From NCBI RefSeq assembly GCF_963665355.1, contig NZ_OY762229.1, positions 186,001 through 250,000 on the forward strand: DNA of 64,000 bases, in the 5' to 3' direction. The position numbers were made by a program, and so were the translations under genes. Below the pieces are notes generated by a model. It worked only from the letters and a program-made list of their open reading frames with translations, was not told where the DNA came from and ran no database searches. Each line of letters opens with the position of its first letter. The stretch's first letter is position 1. Source of the stretch: an uncultured Desulfobacter sp. Its GTDB lineage: Bacteria; Desulfobacterota; Desulfobacteria; Desulfobacterales; Desulfobacteraceae. Shown here in pieces: positions 63,848 through 64,000 of the stretch.

Positions 63848-64000
63848 TTATGCGGCCATATTAGTGATTTTATTTCTGTTAAAGTAGCTGCTAAGGTCGA
63901 TCACCTTATTGGACGTGTTACCCCCACAAATTTTTCGGTATTTTCCTGGTGTCAGGCCATAAATCCTCATAAATGCCCTTGAAAATGATTCCTGCGACGC
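63848..64000 (-). CDS. AraC-family regulator, C-terminal part only
   Basis: The last 50 codons enter from the right edge: [22 protein letters not shown] is the second helix-turn-helix of AraC/XylS proteins. The rest lies outside the window. It is 22 nt upstream of clpP on the same strand and may control it. Confidence 0.88.
   Translation of the reverse strand, partial: ASQESFSRAFMRIYGLTPGKYRKICGGNTSNKVIDLSSYFNRNKITNMAA

Overview
The window looks like a chromosomal segment of a strictly anaerobic Desulfobacterota bacterium, most likely a Desulfobacteraceae relative. The evidence is the dense multi-PAS hybrid kinases, an orange-protein (ORP)-type operon of two ferredoxin-MinD ATPases and two FeMo-cofactor-type proteins behind a sigma-54 promoter, draT/draG for nitrogenase control, and the overall codon style. 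No rRNA, tRNA or CRISPR array was found. The species is not fixed by anything I can see.

Left part (1-7.7 kb): a cut PAS sensor (probably a chemoreceptor) with a triple-CheW scaffold behind a duplicated, hairpin-forming leader; a HEAT-repeat/receiver protein; and a PEP-synthase-like protein that has lost the PEP-binding barrel and gained a beta-sandwich tail.

Signalling island (7.9-28.2 kb, all on +): a membrane sensor with two periplasmic solute-binding domains and two PAS domains but no kinase. It is followed by a stressosome-like set: PAS-STAS (RsbR-like), STAS (RsbS-like), RsbT-like ATPase and SpoIIE/RsbX-like phosphatase. A hybrid kinase whose N-terminus resembles a degenerate RsbT comes next, then HD-GYP, hybrid kinase, HD-GYP, hybrid kinase. 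My reading is that a stressosome feeds phosphorelays that end in c-di-GMP hydrolysis. A GGDEF-EAL protein and an MscS channel follow on the other strand.

Second signalling island (32.7-43 kb): an NtrC-type sigma-54 activator, two paralogous REC-kinases on opposite strands, a REC-HisKA protein without an ATPase domain, a small kinase, a receiver followed by a broken GGDEF domain, and a lipoprotein binding protein next to a membrane kinase.

Metabolic part (43-57.7 kb): draT-draG, a FeeM-like N-acyltransferase, a DUF1858 protein, gpt, a lytic transglycosylase, a third HD-GYP protein, DAHP synthase behind a clear Phe/Tyr-codon attenuator, the ORP operon, an FmdB-type zinc ribbon and a THUMP methyltransferase.

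Right part (57.7-64 kb): an accessory, AT-richer zone with IS66 remnants, short repeats, a YjzC-like protein, a Cas2-fold SinR-like protein, a candidate structured RNA, a RemA homologue beside 10-bp phased repeats, a large perfect inverted repeat, a tautomerase-HxlR pair with an operator inside its promoter, and ClpP behind a cut AraC regulator.
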